NCBI GenBank assembly: GCA_035771165.1
Contig: JAWNZC010000122.1
Span: forward strand, 1,663,501 to 1,727,500
Source: Paragorgia papillata
Lineage: Eukaryota > Cnidaria > Anthozoa > Scleralcyonacea > Coralliidae
Direction: 5' to 3'
DNA length: 64,000 bases
Made by a program: the position numbers and the translations under genes. The notes under the pieces were generated by a model. That model was not told the DNA's origin and did not search any database. It saw nothing but the letters and a program-made list of their open reading frames with translations. Position 1 is the stretch's first letter. Each line of letters begins with the position of its first letter. This document shows, one piece after another, positions 1-10,819 of the stretch.

Positions 1-402
1 AGCAAGCGCTAAGTGACGGTCATATTAAAAGATATAAATAAATTACTTTATTCGTTTCGTACACTGTCCTACGCAGAATGTTGCAAGCAATCTAATGCCG
101 TTTACAGAATCTCCGTCTACTGATCAGAAAATATTTTGTTGACAAATCAATGTGTCATTTGATCTGAGTCAGCAAGCGCGCGTTACAAAATAGATGTTCA
201 GAAAATTTAGAAAAATAATTGACATCACATATTTAATATCACTAGACGCAGGAATCGAACGGTATATTTGGATTCGCTATCTAGCTACCGAGCAGAAAAT
301 TATTTAGATGGAGCGCGGCTTGTTTGTTATTAAGTCTTAATATGTTAATATGGAGACGCGCGAAAAAAGTCGCCTAGGGGAAAACCGGCTTTAGACCGCT
401 CC
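1..402. other. No recognisable gene
   Basis: AT-rich sequence with no open frame of note and no motif I recognise. It ends in a short run of GACCGCTCC-type repeats that leads into the dispersed repeat beginning near 403. Confidence 0.5.
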
Positions 403-1195
403 AGGGCGCTCTGGACCGCTCCAACATGTATCAGCATACGTTGAAAAGATGTTGACAACTTCCAAAATGCTTCCGACTGCCATGCAATCTTCAATTATTA
501 ACTTTTCCATCCAGGTTCGAAGCTGAGATGTCAGTTTGGTAGATGGAAACGAGTACTAGTATTTGTCTGATCTTGTTCAAGAGTTCAAGAACTCGCGCCT
601 GGTGGTGGTGTATTTTAATACAACGAGATCAGTCAGAAGAAGAAGAACTCTTTATAATTTGGTAAGTATTTTAGATATGAATTGCAGTGAATTTGAAAGT
701 GTGATCTACAACAGTTTTCGTAGGTTGTAGGACAAATGGTTTTCAAAGCCTCGTTAATAAATTTGCCAAATCGAGCCAAGTCAACAAATATATTTTTGAG
801 CAGATGATAGAGCGTTCACGAAAGGATAACCTTCTTCGGAGGGCAAATCAACCTCTTCGGAGGACTATTAAACCGCTATCCAAAGCATTAACTTTGTTCA
901 AAATTTATATTATTTTATTGAAGTTACAGTTAGCTACAAAATTTATTGACCAAATATGTAGTTTTATATAAACATTAATTTCATAATACTTCATTTATAA
1001 CGATAGTCATTTAGCACTATCAAAGTTACTATTCACTAAAAGATTTAGTGCCTAAACTTGTAGTATAACAGTTGTTAATTTTATAATTGTTTATAATGAT
1101 AGTTATTTAGCACTATCAAAGTTACTGTTGACTAAAAGATTTACTAGCCAAGTTTGTAGTTTTATATAGTTGTTATTACTTTTATAATACGCCGT
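403..1195 (+). repeat. Dispersed repeat, copy A (inverted partner at 32120-32868)
   Basis: Almost the whole stretch reappears in reverse orientation at 32120-32868. Shared landmarks, in order, are a GACCGCTCCAAC block, a GTTGACAACTTCC block, a GAAGAACTC block and the paired CTTCTTCGGAGG / CCTCTTCGGAGG motifs. The two copies differ by scattered substitutions and small indels, so neither is recent. No coding potential is conserved between them. Probably a non-autonomous transposon family or part of a larger element. Confidence 0.8.
994..1185 (+). repeat. 96-bp tandem repeat inside the dispersed repeat
   Basis: Two adjacent units start at 994 and 1090, each opening with TTTATAA-GATAGT-ATTTAGCAC and continuing through a CAAAGTTACT block. 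A weaker third unit lies just upstream, from about 916. The inverted partner copy near 32.2-32.4 kb has the same internal repetition, so the tandem structure is older than dispersal. Confidence 0.7.
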
Positions 1196-1339
1196 GGTTA
1201 TAGGTCCGACACCGGACCTTGTTCTCCGGCTATAGGTCCGTCATTGACAGAACGCGTGCGCAATACAGTTTATTTCGAGTTTGCCTGTCGGATATTTTCA
1301 ACAACTAGTGCAACTAGAAGTTACTATCGCAAGTGAAGT

Positions 1340-1754
1340 GCTGCCTAGTTATTAAGTAGCCGCGCGGCTACTCCTACCTAATATGAGCTATACTGAGCGT
1401 CTACAGCAGCTTGACCTTCTTCCCTTAGTCTATCGGAGAGAAGTGAAGGACTTATCCACGTTTTATAAAATGAAATGTGGATATTATGACTACAATATTG
1501 AATCATATGTAGAGATTTGTGCTGACACTAGGCTGAGATCATTTTCTCAAGGTAAACTAAAATTAGCAAAATGTAGAACTGAACTCTTTAAAACAACACT
1601 TTTTAATAGAATACCCTACTTATGGAACAAACCACCACAGGACTTAAGAAATTCGAATTCTACTCCTTCGTCGTTTACCAGAAATTGTAATCAGTATTAT
1701 AAGACCAAGATTTTCGACCCCGATAGGCCACATGTAAATCAGTGGACAATTTAG
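1340..1754 (+). pseudogene. LINE reverse-transcriptase C-terminal remnant
   Basis: An open frame from 1383 to 1754 (123 codons) matches the extreme C-terminus of animal non-LTR retrotransposon polyproteins. It has MSYTERLQQLDLLPL, then YRREVKDLS and FYK, then a CRTE..K..LFNRI..LWN block and a final SSF....YYK. In intact elements this follows an RRATKYIL-type helix. Here the equivalent codons just upstream (about 1350-1382) are out of frame, so the piece is 5'-truncated and frameshifted. No RT palm motif is present. The ATG at 1383 is an ordinary internal Met, not a real start. Confidence 0.8.
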
Positions 1755-1795
1755 TGTATGTATAATTTGTTGGGGGTTTTTTTTTAAATTTTTTA

Positions 1796-1843
1796 TAATA
1801 ATATAATGTCATGACATGATAATAATATAATGTCATGACATGA
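1796..1843 (+). repeat. 24-bp tandem duplication
   Basis: Two adjacent identical 24-bp units, each carrying the palindrome ATGTCATGACAT, followed by a partial third unit. Lies in AT-rich sequence downstream of the LINE remnant. Confidence 0.8.
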
Positions 1844-2022
1844 TAATAATAATGACGTCACAAAATGCTCGGGGCCCCTAATTAATTCCTTTTGCTCGGG
1901 GCCCATGGGGTCTACCAACCCTTCCCACCCAGTAGTTGCGCCACTGAACAACATTTAAATTTTAATAATATATTAGTCTGATAATATATATTATTTACAA
2001 CATATATATTTCCTGTACTTAC

Positions 2023-2137
2023 CAATAAATATTTCAACACCATTATTCAGGTTTTTATCCTTTAAATGCTTGACTGAATGATTCTTAACAATCTGCTCGT
2101 AGTTCTCGTACTTTGCTTTGCTGAGTTCGCCCGCCAT
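2023..2137 (-). CDS. Possible first coding exon of an unidentified gene
   Basis: On the minus strand an ATG in good context (ATGGCG, first base at 2137) opens 38 codons beginning MAGELSKAKYENYEQIV. It runs into a strong donor (G|GTAAGTAC) at 2022-2021, in phase 1. A further in-frame Met lies upstream at 2173. The peptide is lysine- and asparagine-rich with no hydrophobic segment and I do not recognise it. Further exons would lie at lower coordinates or outside the window. The sequence there is repeat-derived and I found no convincing second exon, so this could be a chance frame. The case rests only on the start context and the donor. Confidence 0.3.
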
Positions 2138-2565
2138 GATGCCTTTCCACATGGTTGCCCATGCAAGAAACATGCACGACAGATCTCACCGGTCAGCGGT
2201 TTTCGCGCGGCCCAAAAAGAACCTGGATTCGAATTTGTCAAATAGCCGCACCCCGGGGCTCCGAAAGGTGGTCAAATGTCCCTATCACGGGCGAAGCTGC
2301 TTTGGCGAATCCCGTGGGTATGCCCGGCCTCCCCCCTTACCTTCACAAGAAAGTCTTTTAACGCTACAATTCAGCTTGAATTTAATCAATGGTCAGCTTG
2401 TTCAGAAAATCCCCAGGCGGTGGTGGCGAGATTTGAACTGCTATTAAATTCAGATTATTTACTTTTGTACAATCTTCCTGTTTGAATACGCTGTATGAGC
2501 GCCTGTACGCAGGCTAGGAATCATTCGCGATGCGATTGCGTAATATACGAAATTCCGTTTTTGAT
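2138..2565. other. No recognisable gene; relatively GC-rich
   Basis: The 2180-2340 stretch is richer in C, G and CpG than its surroundings and lies upstream of the possible minus-strand exon, so it could be its promoter region. Overlapping short frames on the plus strand have no family signature. Confidence 0.3.
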
Positions 2566-2910
2566 CCGTACGTACCACTGATCTCGAAATAAAACTGGAT
2601 AGTGCAACCTATTGTCCACTGGTTCATAAAATGAAGCCAACTAAACAAAAGAAATCCGTAATTACTAAGGGACCAAACATGCTGAAAAATGTCTTTATGT
2701 CTTCTTAAAACGTCTTCTGTACCAAAAAAGACTATTGAACTATATTTTCTTTCAAAGATTCAGCATCTCGTTCAACAAAATGTTTATATCGGTGCCAGAA
2801 TACGCTAGAAAGACCATCACTTGGTCCCTTAGTAATGGGTGACTTCCGGCTTCATTTCGCAAACAATAGATGCTTAATCCAGTTTTATTTCGAGATCAGT
2901 GGTACGTACG
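2566..2910. mobile_element. Foldback (long inverted repeat) element
   Basis: The left arm (about 2566-2690) and right arm (about 2815-2910) are imperfect reverse complements. Both carry the CGTACGTACCACTG / CAGTGGTACGTACG terminus, a TTTCGAGATCAGTGG block and a TTACTAAGGGACCAA block next to the ~125-bp loop. No coding capacity. The right end continues into a (GTAC)n microsatellite. Confidence 0.7.
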
Positions 2911-4861
2911 TACGTACAAATAAACACAATTTTCAACAAAATACTATACATAGCTCGGGAAATGGACTGGGCACGAGTAAAGACACAGCTAACCCAAGAC
3001 GAACGCCATTGGTCTTTGGTTTGAAAGATCCGTGGAACAGAACACATGGATATTAATTTACCAATAGAACTGAATTTTATTGTATTGTATTTAATAAGAT
3101 CCACAGTTAGCAAACTAGTTTATACGTGGTTTACGATCGGCTTCGTCCCACAGAATATGTATTTATACCGGACGTTTCTGAGTTTCTCGTCCATAAGACT
3201 TTCTCCTTATTTACGGTACATTTACGGTATTCAATAGATAAAAAAAGAAACATAGATACTCGTTCATTTAAGGAACCTAAATTAAGCCCAAACACAATAG
3301 TCCTTATTTCACAATGATTACAGAGCGTTTCACATAACTCTTGATGGAAGAGTTCCACAGTCGGACGTTTGCCACAAAGTTTTCGAACTCGTTACGTATA
3401 GCAGCCGATCAAATAGCGAGCATCAAAACAAAGTTGCAATTGTTTGTCGCCAACTTCGGAAACAATGACTGAACCGGAACTCTAGTCTGTCAAAAGATTT
3501 GTCAAACGCTTTTAATAAAAGTTTAAATTTTAATTAAAACCAACACGAGAAAATGGCAAAGGATCTTCACCAGTTGAGGTAGTCACGACCGAGAACATCT
3601 CAACCCATGAAAAGAGCTGCAGCACTGAACCTCATCAAGACCTATGGTCTTGCTTCGACGAGATTGATGGGTCAAGCGACAGCACTTCCAACGCCAGCCA
3701 CAAGGTTGAAGAAGAGATCGACGCCTTTCTCGCCATTCCGCTACAGCCATTGCAAGCATGCCCATATGTTTGGTGGTAAGCAAAGAAACCATGGCTAGAA
3801 ATCCAGGACACTCAGCGGCAGTGGCCTGTGGGCTCATATTTAGATGGTAATATTAATTTGAAAATTCTGATGGCTAAATATCGATAATTTCGGCTATAAA
3901 CAGAAGTCTATAGCAATTAATTAAAGTAGAGTTATTCGCTAAAATGTCTTATTGACCCATTTCTTACCCAAATATCAAATTACAAAAGGTTTAATCGTCT
4001 AGACAGGCCTGTACACTCATACTCACAAAAATTGCCGCATAAATTTCGGTTATTATTTCTGAATCCACAGTCACATTTAATAATAATAATAACAGCGCTT
4101 AAGACCCTGGCAACCTAGCAACAGCTAGCTCCATAAGAAATGGCGGACAAGAACCCGAAATTATCGAGGAATGCATTGCTTCTTCACGCCGAGTTCAGTA
4201 TTTATCTCGGCGCATGATGGATTAAATTACAACGACTCGGCTGCAATAAATCGTACATTTTAAGGTCTTTGGGAACCTATTAAACAACGAAAAAGTGGAA
4301 CGAACAACTCCGCAAAACAAAGTAACGTTCATCCCGAGCAAATTCAGACGTTCGCATCGTGGACAAACAACACAGAAGCAGCCAAAATTGGAGCTCCAAA
4401 ATAAGTGATATAGCAGATTAATAGACTTTAAACAGCGAATAAGAGGTATGTTTGTGAGGGGCTCGGGAACCTATTTAGGACGCTCCAAACTTAATAGAAA
4501 TTGTAGTGCTGAACGATTGTTCAATTTGATGAAGTTTTGGACGTTCGCATGTCGGAATTTACAATAGTAAATAACCGAAAATGATTGTTCTTTATATTTC
4601 CTTAAGAAATCTATTGAAGGACGCCATATTGAATTAATTAAAAAGGGATTCAGGGCGCATGCTTTGCCGCCATGTTGTCCTCGATTTCTGGCCATGTTGT
4701 TTATCCCAACTTGTTTAAAGCTATAGTTGTGCTGAAGTATCTGAGCCCCCCAATTCAAGTGTTTATTCAGAGCGTGTGTTTAGCGAGGCAGGGAACATTT
4801 CCACGGACAAACGAAACAGGCTAGCACCACATAAAGCTAAGCGGATAATATTTTGTTTTTA
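2911..4861. other. Gene-poor stretch
   Basis: Apart from the dispersed fragment at 2944-3000 I see no gene, RNA or complete element. The short frames in it (for example 3583-3837 and 4471-4758 on the minus strand) have no family motif and no flanking splice or promoter support. Confidence 0.45.
2944..3000 (-). repeat. Fragment of a dispersed repeat
   Basis: The reverse complement resembles stretches at about 17279-17335 (plus) and 24040-24105 (minus). All three share a block reading roughly GTGTC...CCAG/TCC...CCGAGCTATGTAT. This short copy is the only part of that family outside the P450 intron. Confidence 0.6.
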
Positions 4862-5175
4862 CATCACAATTTGCCAAATACTAATAGCGTAGTGCATACC
4901 GGTTTATAAAACTGAAAGTCGGATAAACTCATAAACAAACGAAATTGATTCTCAAAACACGCAAAACTAATCATCACGAAACATTTCTGTTATATTTCAC
5001 AAATCTTGTTGCAATTTAGCAATCCCTACAACATTGCGAAACTGCGCAGGGACTGGTAACCAACAACGTAGCAATAATCGGCATATGCCGAAATAATCGG
5101 CTGATTATTTGTATTAATCAGCCACCAAATAATCGGCTTCAGTAATCGGCAATTTTCGTAGTCGGCTCATCTCTA
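4862..5175 (-). mobile_element. hAT-type MITE, truncated copy
   Basis: Same family as the complete element at 10916-11275, in opposite orientation. Shared internal blocks run from ATCACAATTTGCCAAATACT through CAACAACGTAGC to the terminal ATGAGC/GCTCAT motif. The right end (CGGCTCATCTCTA) is intact. The left end lacks the second terminal repeat and joins unrelated sequence near 4862. The end is rich in AATCGG/CCGATT subterminal repeats. Confidence 0.8.
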
Positions 5176-5527
5176 CTAGTTTCTAAGTGCTGTACTGAAC
5201 GTTTTAAGCTAGTTAATACTTGAACTGTATATTTAAACTTTGGAATAGTCTACTTTGCTCAATGCCAGATTCTACCTCAGTTAATCAGTTTAAAACTCAA
5301 CATTCTAATCACTACATTAATGCTGTAATTATTAGTTAATGCTTACGACGTCAATAACTTTTTTTTGGGAATTAATGTTTAAAATGTTCTTCATCCCGAC
5401 CTGTAACATACTCTCTTCTAAACCTTACTGCTACTGACCTTAATCACGTATATCTATTGTATTTGTTTACATGATTATCCTGAATTGAGAAATGATCTAG
5501 AATTCCAGATAATCCTGAATATTAAAG
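5176..5527. other. No recognisable gene
   Basis: AT-rich. A CAGGAT/ATCCTG-containing snippet around 5475-5520 recurs inverted near 5730-5780, so the two form a weak inverted pair around the telomere-like repeats. Confidence 0.4.
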
Positions 5528-5640
5528 AAAATGAAACCCAACCCTGACCCCCACCTCTAAACCTGACTCTAAACCTAACGACAACCCCCGGTAACCCTAA
5601 ATCTAATCACAACCCCCCAGGGGGAAAGTTCCACCTCTCA
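5528..5640 (-). repeat. Degenerate telomere-like (CCCTAA) repeats
   Basis: Runs of CCAACCCTGACC, CCTAAC and AACCCTAAATC type resemble the C-rich strand of the metazoan TTAGGG telomere repeat, heavily mutated. A second interstitial patch, in the opposite strand sense, lies at 17101-17230. Confidence 0.6.
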
Positions 5641-5891
5641 GACCCTGCCACAACACCCTACTGCATTTTTGTTATATGCTTTTTAGTTTAACATCCCGCA
5701 TGTGGGATAGAGAAGTCCCCTAGGCATCAGGATCATCCTGAATTCTAGACACTTTAAATTGACAATTCAGGATAGTCCTGCACCACATTCAGCCTTCGAT
5801 CTGATCTTCCTCGGCCCACTCCCACCTCTTTGCTCGCGCGTTATAGAGACCTCTGCACTTTCCAGTAGCCCGAGTGAACACCTGACCCAGG

Positions 5892-6007
5892 TGTCTTGTT
5901 ATCTTATAAGATCTTGCTAAAATCGTATAAGATCTACGTGTAAAAATCTTATAAGATTTTTCCTAAGATCTTACAAGATTTTCCAAGATCATGCACAAGA
6001 TCTTGAC
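5892..6007. repeat. AATCTTATAAGATT-type short tandem repeats
   Basis: At least five imperfect copies of a palindromic core (ATCTTATAAGAT and variants such as ATCTTACAAGAT) at roughly 20-25 bp spacing. Confidence 0.7.
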
Positions 6008-6558
6008 AAGTGATTCTCACAGTGGTGGGTTTGGCGCAGATACATGTACGCATAGCGGACCTTTTGTTTTTGATGCTTGTATCCATCGTGTTCGGCGTAG
6101 GTCGTCGTCCAGGATTATGTCGCATTTCGTTTTAGTGTTTAGTCCGTTGGGAAATGTTCCATCGACTTGGTGATGTGTCAGTTTTTCTATGGTTGTAGTT
6201 ATTCTGTTTCGTTTGTATTTTAGTGTGTTTAGTGTTTGGAATGAGGCGTATTAAAGTGTGGTGGAATGTTTTTAATCATTCGTGTCGTATGTTGCGTGTT
6301 CGTTGGTATGCATTTCTACAGTGTCATTATCTGTGGCGTCCGTCAGGTCATTGAGTTTTCTTGGTCGGTTAGGTGTATATTGTGTTAAGTTTTCAAGTCC
6401 AGTGTTACTGTCGTCGTCTAAAAGTCTGTTTTCTTCAGTTTGGTTTAGTAGTTCTGTATCGTCCGTTTCGTTATATTGTTAAGTAGCAGTTGGTTTTCTG
6501 CATCGGTTGCTGGAATTTATTCAAGGGAGGTATAAGTGTATTTTCCCACCAAACTATT
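6008..6558. other. TG-rich leader of the peptidase-like transposon ORF
   Basis: A T/G-biased stretch directly upstream of the peptidase-like pseudogene. The short frames in it (for example 6282-6482) are low-complexity Ser/Val-rich translations without recognisable domains. It may be the 5' part of the same transposon. Confidence 0.35.
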
Positions 6559-7804
6559 ATGTCAAATTCAACTCTATTTGTTGCTGGAAGTATACATCAA
6601 GGTGACAAAAGATTTAGTGACATTTCGAGGGGCAGACAGTGTACTTACATGAGTCTTTTGGCTTTGCTTTGTGCGAACTCGTGGCCTGTTGAACAATGGA
6701 ATACCTATACTGTCGACCAAATTTTGATAGAAGGCGACAAGATGTATTTGAATGCCTTTGATAGGGGGATCATCCCAGATGCAGAGACGCTGTCGTTGAC
6801 ATATCTGCCTGACCGAGCACGTTGGTCTTCACCATTGACAAATACTGCGTTGAGGCAAACGAAACAAACCAAATGCTCATTGGAGCACAAACAAATCATC
6901 ATTCACCTGTGATGGTGAAAAACACTGATCATTCACCTGTGATGGTAGAGGCCATTGAGCCACCAATTTAAACAAACAAACAAACCATGGTTGTTGATAA
7001 ATTACAAAGATTTCCACCAAGGGAGAATCACTTGTGAACAACATGAAATCGATGCTCCATACTGTAGTTTGCATTTTGCCTTGACGAATACTTTCAGTAA
7101 CAATAATTATGCATTTGTAGTGTTAGAAGGCTATGTTGTGGCTTTGTTTAAATCTATAGATGATAGTATTTATGTATTTGATTCCCATGCACTGGTATGC
7201 CTGGTATGCCTGAATCAAATGGCACTGCTGTTCAGTGCCGGATTTAGGACAGGGCGGACTGGGCGGTCGCCCAGGGCCCCCCACAAAATAATGTTTAGGG
7301 GGGCCTCCACAAAAATGTCTTGAAAGTTGAAAAAATAGGATTTGAAATGAAAAAATCTTGAGAGCCCAAAATATGAGTCAAAAACAAGACAAAAGATATA
7401 TGGATGGAAAATAGGGTCACTTCTAAAAGTGTATACTATGACGATTATGACAGATTGATGGATGGAGTTGACAAGTTGTTATTGTAAACCTGATTCAGTG
7501 TGGGATTTGTGACTTCGAAGTTGTATTAGTTCGTAAAGCAAAATTATCTCGTTCAGAAATAGAATTGATATATTGTGCTGGTCAGTGACCGCCCAGGGGC
7601 CTCCACAGTCCTGAATCCGGCGCTGCTGCTGTTCTTATGAAATGTACTAAGATCAGTGAGTTAGAGAAATATTTAAGCTCTCTTTCGCTGCTATTGAACA
7701 GTAATTTTTTTGAAGTTGTACCAGTCGAATTTTACACTGACATAATTGAAACTCGGTTTGTTCATACATTGAAAGTCAATCTCCCCTATATTACATATCT
7801 GTAA
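6559..7804 (+). pseudogene. Transposon-encoded cysteine-peptidase-like ORF, broken
   Basis: The first part (6559-6912) contains SIHQGDKRFSDISRGRQCT, where the QC cysteine fits the nucleophile of herpes-tegument-type (peptidase C76-like) or OTU-like deubiquitinase folds. It continues with a WNTYTVDQILIEGDKMY block. The second part, in another frame (6955-7225), has the expected downstream YVFDSHA motif, whose D-x-H would supply the catalytic Asp/His pair. The tail resumes after an insertion, from about 7634 to a TAA at 7802-7804. Damage includes frame loss near 6905-6955 around a duplicated ~19-bp segment, a duplicated TGGTATGCC near 7194-7210, and the MITE at 7233-7625. Such domains are known to me from animal transposons with Helitron- or PIF1-type helicases. 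No helicase is visible here. Confidence 0.65.
7233..7625 (+). mobile_element. hAT-type MITE inside the peptidase-like ORF
   Basis: Termini are CAGTGCCGGATTTAGGAC and GTCCTGAATCCGGCGCTG, inverted repeats of 18 bp with a few mismatches. The flanks are a perfect 8-bp duplication, CTGCTGTT (7225-7232 and 7626-7633). Length 393 bp, no transposase. An 8-bp duplication and a CAG start are standard for hAT elements. Removing it in thought restores colinearity of the host frame. Confidence 0.92.
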
Positions 7805-8177
7805 TTTAATTTAATCTTTATATGACATATCACACCAGACCATATATTGTACCAGACGATTTCACTTGACAATGGAAAATGCTTCGGACGATAAAGAGTT
7901 AAAACAACTATTTTACTGCTAAATAGTAAATGGTCGCAACTCGCAGCAATTCACTTTTGATAAAAACTTCTAGTATAAGTACTGGAATACCTCGAACCTG
8001 AAGCCAAACCAAACACGTAGTGCCCAATCTCTTTTACACTGCTATCTTAGTTCGCAAAGGTAAAACAATAGTAAAACAATAGAATTTTCAAGCGTGACCG
8101 TGCACAAGGTACACAAAAACCTAGAGCAATGGATTTTATGAAGTTTCCTAACCATCTCCCTCTATCAAGACAACTAT
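7805..8177. other. No recognisable gene
   Basis: AT-rich sequence between the peptidase-like pseudogene and the hairpin element at 8178. Nothing identifiable. Confidence 0.4.
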
Positions 8178-8321
8178 GGGTATACTTCCAAATCAGAGAA
8201 CGTAGGAGTCTAACGTTTCGAGCGAAGCCCCTTCGTCAGAGAGAAACGATGAAGGGCCTTAGACTACTACGTTCTCTGCATGTCCTTCGGCAGTATATCT
8301 AACCTTACTATATTTCGATTA
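8178..8321. mobile_element. Hairpin MITE (GAACGTAG/CTACGTTC family), copy 1
   Basis: The arms pair around a GAGAGAAACGATGAAG loop. Both contain AGAGAACGTAG, TAACGTTTCGAGCGAAG and related blocks. The right end continues into TAACCTTACTATATTTCGAT. Related copies lie at 14455-14585 (half) and 27337-27555 (complete hairpin). Confidence 0.8.
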
Positions 8322-8922
8322 TTAATATTTTACTCTGGTTAACAAATATACTTGTCAAGGTTGAACGCTCGTTTACCAAGTAAAGACCAGAAACAAGGGA
8401 AATATACTTTGTACAATTGTACCTGTACGTATAAACTGTGTACTTTTTACCCCCCAAGAAACTAATTTATAGGTAAATAAAATGCAGATTGTATCGCGAA
8501 GGTCATGTTGTGGTGCTTGGCCATCTGGGTGTTAGATCTCAATCATTCTTCTCAAGACGATTGTCTAGACATGTGACTGAAATAACAATAATTTGGCAAG
8601 AAAACAGCAAAGTTCTGAAATTAGACAAAATTACTTTTATTTACCTACCACGTATTTTGTAGAGAAGGGAATTAAAACTCATCTACATGCCTATTAGTTT
8701 TTATAATTTCCTATCCTTGCCAACTAAAACACAATTTCAGCTTACATCAGAAACCCGGAACTTGTAATTACACAAAAGATTTTATAAGGGGCGAGGAGAG
8801 TGTTCGGTACGACATATGCATGGACTTTGGCACGCCTTACGGTGTGCTGACATTGTGGGTTCTTACTGTATCAATGCCAGAGCAAACAGTCATTATACAT
8901 CTGAAATAAACTGCTACTACTG
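8322..8922. other. No recognisable gene
   Basis: No convincing frame or structure. The ORF that begins at 8816 runs straight into the inverted-repeat end at 8923 and has no family motif. Confidence 0.4.
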
Positions 8923-9798
8923 CAGGGGGGGACTGGCTACATCAGACGGGCCCGGGCGATTTGCAAACCAAAACGGTTTCCAAACCAAGTCAGTTGTTGT
9001 GGGTCCGCATGTGTCTCCCCCGGAACATTTTGAAATTTGGGTCTCTGTATGGCATTTCCCGCATTCTGACATCAGTTTTGAGCAAACTTTTAATAGTTTT
9101 AAAACATGTTTGTAATGGCACATTTCGTCATTTTTTACAAAGATTTTGTCCAAATTAGGCTTTAAATAGTACATTAGTTTGTGAAAACATACATTAACGC
9201 TGAATGTAAAAATATGCATGGTTGTGAGGTCAAAGCCTGTTAAGGCCTGAGGGTTACAAATAGAAACAAAGGACGACGCATTTCCGTACGCATTTTTTCC
9301 CATGCGCTAGCCAATTATCGACTATACAACATATATTTTAATATGATTGTAGATCAGATGTTTGAAGCGTTTCAAACTTTTTAGATCCACATTTTCTTTT
9401 TGAGTAATCTCAACAAATTGTAAAGAACGACTCTTTATTAGGAGGGGGGAAAAGGGGAAGATTGGTCCACTTCCCTCCAACTCCGCGGACCCTAAACATT
9501 GTTCTCTTTTCAGAGGAGCTTCTTCTTGCAAGTCGTCCACCTTTTTCTTTTGCCTATTCTGTGCACCACGTTTAATGGCTTTCTTCATAATTCCGGAACT
9601 CCAAATGTCGGAAGAAACTATAGCTTCCACTATAAACGCTAGATAATTATTTTATCCTAAGCATGTATTTCCTGATTGATACATAGCCTTTTTTTACTTT
9701 TGCAAAGTCAAAAAAATTTAAGGGCCCAAAGGGGGCCCAACAGGCAAGGGGCCCACTGGGCGTTTGCCCGGTAAGCCCGACTGGCCAGTCCGCCCCTG
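8923..9798 (-). mobile_element. hAT-like element with residual coding sequence
   Basis: Ends are CAGGGGGGGACTGGC and GCCAGTCCGCCCCTG, inverted repeats of about 15 bp typical of hAT elements of the CAGGGGCGGACTGG kind. Next to them are G/C-rich subterminal stretches. On the minus strand a frame at 9322-9630 contains a basic KKAIKRGAQNRQKKK segment reminiscent of the N-terminus of hAT transposases. A second frame, 8917-9303, has a CGKCHTE...C pattern but no dimerisation domain. No clean 8-bp target duplication is visible, so one end may be altered. Probably an internally deleted copy. Confidence 0.65.
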
Positions 9799-10819
9799 CT
9801 TGAGAGCGTGAACTGGCTAGTGTCTATATACAGTATTAATGTAGTAAAATTGTATGCTGCAGTTGTCAATGTCATGCAAAATCTGTGTTATGAATGTGCA
9901 AACATTTATTGTACCTTTTACTGCATGTATGCTTATGTCTTGAAGAACAATTAATGTATGGTTGCTCTTATAATTTTGATGACATAATTTGCTGGACATC
10001 TTTTTCATTCACTATTAAATTTTACAGCAGTAATACTAGAGATGCTTGTTATCTCAAGCGATTTCCTTTACCTTCTAACTGGATTGCATTATTGTTTGAC
10101 AAATTGTTGCAATGAAAATATTTAAATACTGTATTAGTCAATTAAGTCAAAATTTTGTGAGTTGTTAGTTATGTTAATTTGAATGACTATAGCTTTTAGT
10201 ACCATAGCTTTAATAGGCAAGCTATTAGTGCTCTGCCTCTCACCACGAGGAGCGGTGTAAAGCCCAGTTGGATTGAGTTTGTATTTGAATGGATGACCAT
10301 GCACCTGTCCGGGCTTGGAACTCATGCCAGATATGAGTAGAGTTGTTAGCGCTTAGCCTTCTGCACCTTGCTGGCTTTACTCTGAGTATGAGTTGAGTGA
10401 GTTCTTTATTAAAGTTAAAACGCAGCATGGCCTGTGTGCATAGACAATTTTGTCAAAAATCTTGTTCAGCTCTAGATATGAATACAAGGTTGTTACAACT
10501 ATACAATTCCATCAATTTTGTCAAGAGTCCTGTTCAGCTATGAATACAAGGTTGTTACAAGTACACAGTTGCATCATTGCTTTTACCTTAGTAGTTATAG
10601 GCATTAAACGCAGTAGATACATGCACGCCTGGGCGTGCCTATTTTTATCTTTTTAGTGGGGGATAATTTTTTTCTGGCAAATTAATAGTAGAAATTGTTT
10701 GCCCGGTTGATTGGAAAATGTTTGACTTTTATAACTCATATAGATAAACAAAACAACTGAACATAGATATTTCTAATACAAGCGAGAATTTGACGCTTAT
10801 TATTTCTTTAATGCTTGTT
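9799..10819. other. Gene-poor stretch
   Basis: A ~60-bp segment with a TGTTCAGCT...ATGAATACAAGGTTGTTACAA core is repeated imperfectly at about 10440-10505 and 10506-10570. Nothing else is recognisable. Confidence 0.4.

Noticed and set aside
2118..2485. Three overlapping plus-strand frames
   Set aside because: Typical of a locally GC-rich stretch; none has family motifs or a shared frame with anything downstream.
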